DNA from: Bacillota bacterium
Lineage (GTDB): Bacteria; Bacillota_B; Desulfitobacteriia; Desulfitobacteriales; Desulfitobacteriaceae
Direction: 5' to 3'
DNA length: 16,467 bases
Assembly (NCBI GenBank): GCA_021779415.1
Contig: JAJYAS010000011.1
Coordinates: 1-16,467 of the forward strand
Shown: one piece after another, positions 14,380 through 16,467 of the stretch
Layout of the letters: the number at the start of each line of letters is the position of its first letter
Position numbering within the stretch: the stretch's first letter is position 1
Made by a program: the position numbers and the translations under genes
The notes under the pieces: model-generated
What the model was told of the DNA's origin: nothing
What the model saw: only the letters and a program-made list of their open reading frames with translations
The model's database searches: none

Positions 14380-14409
14380 AATAGCATTATTTGTATAAAT
14401 AATGCTATT
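14380..14409. repeat. 13-bp inverted repeat just upstream of the operon 1 promoter
   Basis: AATAGCATTATTT (14380-14392), GTAT, then its perfect inverted copy (14397-14409). It ends 12 nt upstream of the -35 box. An AT-rich stem of this kind without a GC core would be a poor terminator, so a dimeric regulator site is equally plausible. Confidence 0.6.
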
Positions 14410-14606
14410 GTAATCATTTACATACACAAATAAGTATATTTTGTCGAATTAACTTCTGTATTTTACCAATCACCACGGTCAGTTGTATAACCGGGATGTT
14501 TGCACCAACCTTGTGATCCACTTGGAATTTCAGACCACAGTACCTGAAGGAAGACTATAAGAAAAGATTACTTGAGGTGTTACGCATGACCCAGATTAAA
14601 GAATCG
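14410..14606. other. Intergenic stretch with a possible 3' gene remnant
   Basis: No complete gene is seen. On the minus strand a start-less open run of about 34 codons (14566-14463) ends in GWCKHPGYTTDRGDW followed by TAA. On the plus strand an overlapping start-less run reads GQLYNRDVCTNLVIHLEFQT and also stops. One of these could be the tail of a decayed gene; I cannot tell which, and chance is possible. AT content rises sharply toward 14410, where the promoter region begins. Confidence 0.25.
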
Positions 14607-14651
14607 CAATTAAGAAGAAGGAACTCGAATCGAGTTCCTTCTTCTTAATTG
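14607..14651 (-). terminator. Terminator after the DUF4911-like pair
   Basis: Perfect 22-bp arms (14607-14628 and 14630-14651) around a single central base, with GAACTCG as the GC-richer core and a T-rich descending arm (TTCCTTCTTCTTAATT). It begins 2 nt after the stop of the small gene at 14654 and separates the U32 operon from the pilus operon. It is symmetric and may act in both directions. Confidence 0.75.
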
Positions 14652-14653
14652 TT

Positions 14654-14905
14654 TCAAATATAATCAATCTTCAAAGGCATCTTTTCTAGTATCTTTTTCA
14701 ACTCTACCCAGCAGTCCTTCGTCGTTTGAATCATGACTTCCCCTAATTCTTTGTTCGTCGTTGTCACAATACCCAAATGGCCCAGCCCCTCAACAAGTTT
14801 ACATAACATTTGGATTTCCGACCGATCTATGCGGGCTTTGATGATGAGGTCAGTATTGGCATATAAGTTCATATCAAGATCCTTCTGTACTTCTGGAAAA
14901 TTCAT
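14654..14905 (-). CDS. Small DUF4911-like protein, second tandem copy
   Basis: An 83-residue soluble protein without signal or membrane segment. It is a close paralog of the product encoded immediately upstream: both share QML-KLVEGLGHLGIVTTTNK, then LGEVMIQTTK-CW-ELKK--EKMP. I assign the DUF4911 family from the E-G-lg-lG-vtT pattern and the location next to a U32 protein, a neighbour commonly seen in Clostridia; this is memory, not a search. The function is unknown. ATG at 14905 has GGGGAG 8 nt upstream, and the gap to the first copy is 31 nt. The N-terminal 20 residues differ from the paralog. It is the last gene before the terminator. Confidence 0.8.
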   Translation of the reverse strand: MNFPEVQKDLDMNLYANTDLIIKARIDRSEIQMLCKLVEGLGHLGIVTTTNKELGEVMIQTTKDCWVELKKILEKMPLKIDYI

Positions 14906-14936
14906 CAGCTATTCTCCCCTTAATCTTAACTATTCT

Positions 14937-15194
14937 TTAAATAAATTCTATCTCAAACGGCATCTTCTCTATGGCCTTCTTCAACTCTGGCCAACAGTAC
15001 TTCGTCGTTTGAATCATGACTTCTCCAAGCGCTTTGTTCGTCGTTGTGACAATGCCTAAATGGCCTAAGCCTTCGACAAGCTTATCTAACATTTGCATTT
15101 CCACCCGTTCCAAGCGCGCTTTTACTACAACATCTGCATCTGCAAACGAAGAACCTAACTCGGTTTCTCTCTGGGTCATGGAAGCGGACTCCAT
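14937..15194 (-). CDS. Small DUF4911-like protein, first tandem copy
   Basis: An 85-residue soluble protein with an acidic, polar N-terminal 20 residues, then the domain shared with its downstream paralog (residues about 21-85). It contains VVVKARLERVEMQMLDKLVEG, then HLGIVTTTNKALGEVMIQTT. ATG at 15194 follows AAGGGGG by 8 nt. It lies 23 nt after the stop of the U32 gene, so the three genes form one operon. A role connected with the U32 RNA-modifying enzyme is suggested only by co-location. No catalytic motif is visible. The alternative start at the second Met (residue 6) would shorten it by five residues. Confidence 0.8.
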   Translation of the reverse strand: MESASMTQRETELGSSFADADVVVKARLERVEMQMLDKLVEGLGHLGIVTTTNKALGEVMIQTTKYCWPELKKAIEKMPFEIEFI

Positions 15195-15217
15195 TCCCTT
15201 GTCCCCCTTTATCTAGC

Positions 15218-16467
15218 TTAATTCTTGTCTCTCTTCGCCCTACGCAAAATACTATAGGGCAACACCTTCTCTGGCACCGTCATCCTGATCTTCTGCTGTG
15301 CATGGCGAGCTACATCTATTGGCTTTCCCTCAATATCCCACATTTCCGTAACTTCAAACGACCACGATTCTCCTCTCGGAGTGAGAACTTCCAAAACCTC
15401 TCCCCTCTGAAAGTGGTTGCGCTGCTCAATCCAGGCCGTTTGTCCCTTATGTTCCTCTAAGGGAGCTGAAGCTGAAAACGCTTCAGCTTCTTCTTCCTTC
15501 AGACTTACCCCAACGAAATCATAATCCCTCACATAATGGGAGGACTTCAAATTATGCGATTTGGCTCCCGGTTTGCCGAAGAGAAACCCTGCTGAATAAT
15601 CTCGGTGACTGACTTTATCCATCTCTTCTAACCACTGTGGAAGCTTCGCTTGAAAGGCTTCCTCCCCCTCATCCCACAGAGTATCGATCGCTTCCCGGTA
15701 TACCTTGACCGTACTGGCGACATATTGAACGCTTTTCATCCGTCCTTCGATCTTAAAACTGTCAAGGTTAACAGGCTTCAGCATGGGCAGATAGGGTAAG
15801 AGGCATAAATCATGCGAGTTAAAAACATACGTCCCTCGTTCATCTTCCTCAATCGGGAAGACTTCCCCCGGCCGCTTTTCTTCCACAAGGGCATAACCCC
15901 AACGGCAGGGCTGAGTGCATTCCCCTCGGTTCGCATCCCGCCCTGTCAAATAGTTACTTAATAAACATCGACCGGAATAAGACATGCACATCGCGCCATG
16001 GATAAAGATCTCCAGTCCTCCATCCACCTTGGAACGCATATCTCTAAGTTCTTCAAGCGTCAGCTCTCGAGCAAGAACAACCCGCTCTATACCTTGCTTA
16101 AGCCAAAATCGCACTGAATATGAATTTGTGTTATTTGCCTGGGTACTTAAATGCAAAGGCAGCCGAGGAGCGACTTCCTGCGCCATGGCAATAATCCCAG
16201 GATCGGAGACGATAGCCCCGTCGACGCCCAACCCTTCCAACTGCTTTAAATAAACCGGAAGCTCCTCAAAATCTGGTTCATGAGCAAAAATATTGACCGT
16301 AATGTAAATCTTCTTACCCAGTTCATGGGTCCATTCAACCGCCTGCTTCATTTCCTCGACGCCAAAATTCCCCGCAAAAGCACGCAATCCAAAGGCCTGA
16401 CCGCCCATATACACCGCATCCGCTCCATAAGCCAGCGCATACGTTAACTTTTCCCAATCTCCCGCCG
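15218..16467 (-). CDS. trhP: Peptidase U32 family protein, probable TrhP-type tRNA hydroxylase, 5' end outside the window
   Basis: The frame stays open to the right edge. Before codon GTG 16414 it reads GDWEKLTYALAYGADAVYMGG, the usual U32 opening, so only a few residues are missing. The U32 signature E-x-F-x2-G-A-M-C-x6-C (EIFIHGAMCMSYSGRC) is encoded around 16012-15965. Two more Cys follow (ECTQPCRW), making four, as in U32 members that hold an iron-sulfur cluster. The C-terminal domain (QTAWIEQRNHFQRGEVLEVL onward, ending YSILRR) is the U32_C type found in TrhP/YegQ/YrrO. Those enzymes take part in prephenate-dependent 5-hydroxyuridine formation at tRNA position 34. They were once called collagenases, but no protease function is implied here. 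The length of at least 415 residues fits YrrO-type proteins rather than the longer RlhA. Confidence 0.88.
   Translation of the reverse strand, partial: AGDWEKLTYALAYGADAVYMGGQAFGLRAFAGNFGVEEMKQAVEWTHELGKKIYITVNIFAHEPDFEELPVYLKQLEGLGVDGAIVSDPGIIAMAQEVAPRLPLHLSTQANNTNSYSVRFWLKQGIERVVLARELTLEELRDMRSKVDGGLEIFIHGAMCMSYSGRCLLSNYLTGRDANRGECTQPCRWGYALVEEKRPGEVFPIEEDERGTYVFNSHDLCLLPYLPMLKPVNLDSFKIEGRMKSVQYVASTVKVYREAIDTLWDEGEEAFQAKLPQWLEEMDKVSHRDYSAGFLFGKPGAKSHNLKSSHYVRDYDFVGVSLKEEEAEAFSASAPLEEHKGQTAWIEQRNHFQRGEVLEVLTPRGESWSFEVTEMWDIEGKPIDVARHAQQKIRMTVPEKVLPYSILRRAKRDKN

Noticed and set aside
14586..14648. A 20-codon plus-strand frame (MTQIKESQL...) preceded by GAGGTG
   Set aside because: More than half of it is made by the terminator palindrome, and no neighbour or homology supports it.

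Overview
The window is almost entirely a type IV pilus (T4P) locus. Every gene I can support lies on the minus strand, so transcription runs from high to low coordinates. The source is probably an anaerobic Gram-positive of the Clostridia/Peptococcales kind (Desulfosporosinus or Desulfitobacterium-like). The reasons are strong GGAGG-type ribosome sites, frequent GTG/TTG starts, sigma-A style TTGACA promoters, no visible secretin or PilP gene, and a U32 protein followed by DUF4911-like small proteins. The genus is an inference; nothing in the sequence proves it.

Layout in transcription order. (1) 16467-14607: the 3' part of a U32-family protein (probable TrhP-type tRNA hydroxylase), two tandem paralogous small proteins (DUF4911-like), and a 22-bp-arm hairpin terminator. 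(2) 14606-14260: an intergenic stretch with a 13-bp inverted repeat and a TTGACA-N17-TTTTAT promoter. (3) 14259-4564: pilus operon 1. It holds a major-type pilin, an intercistronic 19-bp hairpin, PilB, PilC, four minor prepilins (GspH/FimT-like, PilV/GspI-like, PilW/GspJ-like, PilX/GspK-like), a 586-residue secreted protein with MshQ/DUF6701 signatures, then PilM, PilN and PilO. (4) 4518-4170: a 24-bp-arm terminator whose edge overlaps the -35 of the next promoter, followed by a long leader with a GGAC/GUCC hairpin element, three tandem 19-20 bp repeats and an extended -10. (5) 4169-1: pilus operon 2, with a second PilB, a second PilC, a pilin, a hairpin, another pilin, and a prepilin that runs off the left edge and starts at TTG.

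How the parts should work together: PilB powers assembly through the membrane platform PilC, and PilM-PilN-PilO form the alignment complex. The FimT/V/W/X-type prepilins should form a priming tip complex. The MshQ-like protein is probably the exposed tip or adhesin subunit, because it directly follows the PilX-type gene, as mshQ follows mshP in the MSHA locus. Both PilBs carry N-terminal MshEN motifs of the c-di-GMP-binding type, so both machines may be controlled by c-di-GMP. No retraction ATPase (PilT) or prepilin peptidase (PilD) gene lies in the window.

Most notable: an MSHA-like gene order with an MshQ/DUF6701 protein in an apparent Gram-positive, duplicated assembly ATPase/platform modules, a possible switch-like RNA element in the second leader, hairpins behind two pilin genes, and a PilM without recognisable actin-fold nucleotide motifs.
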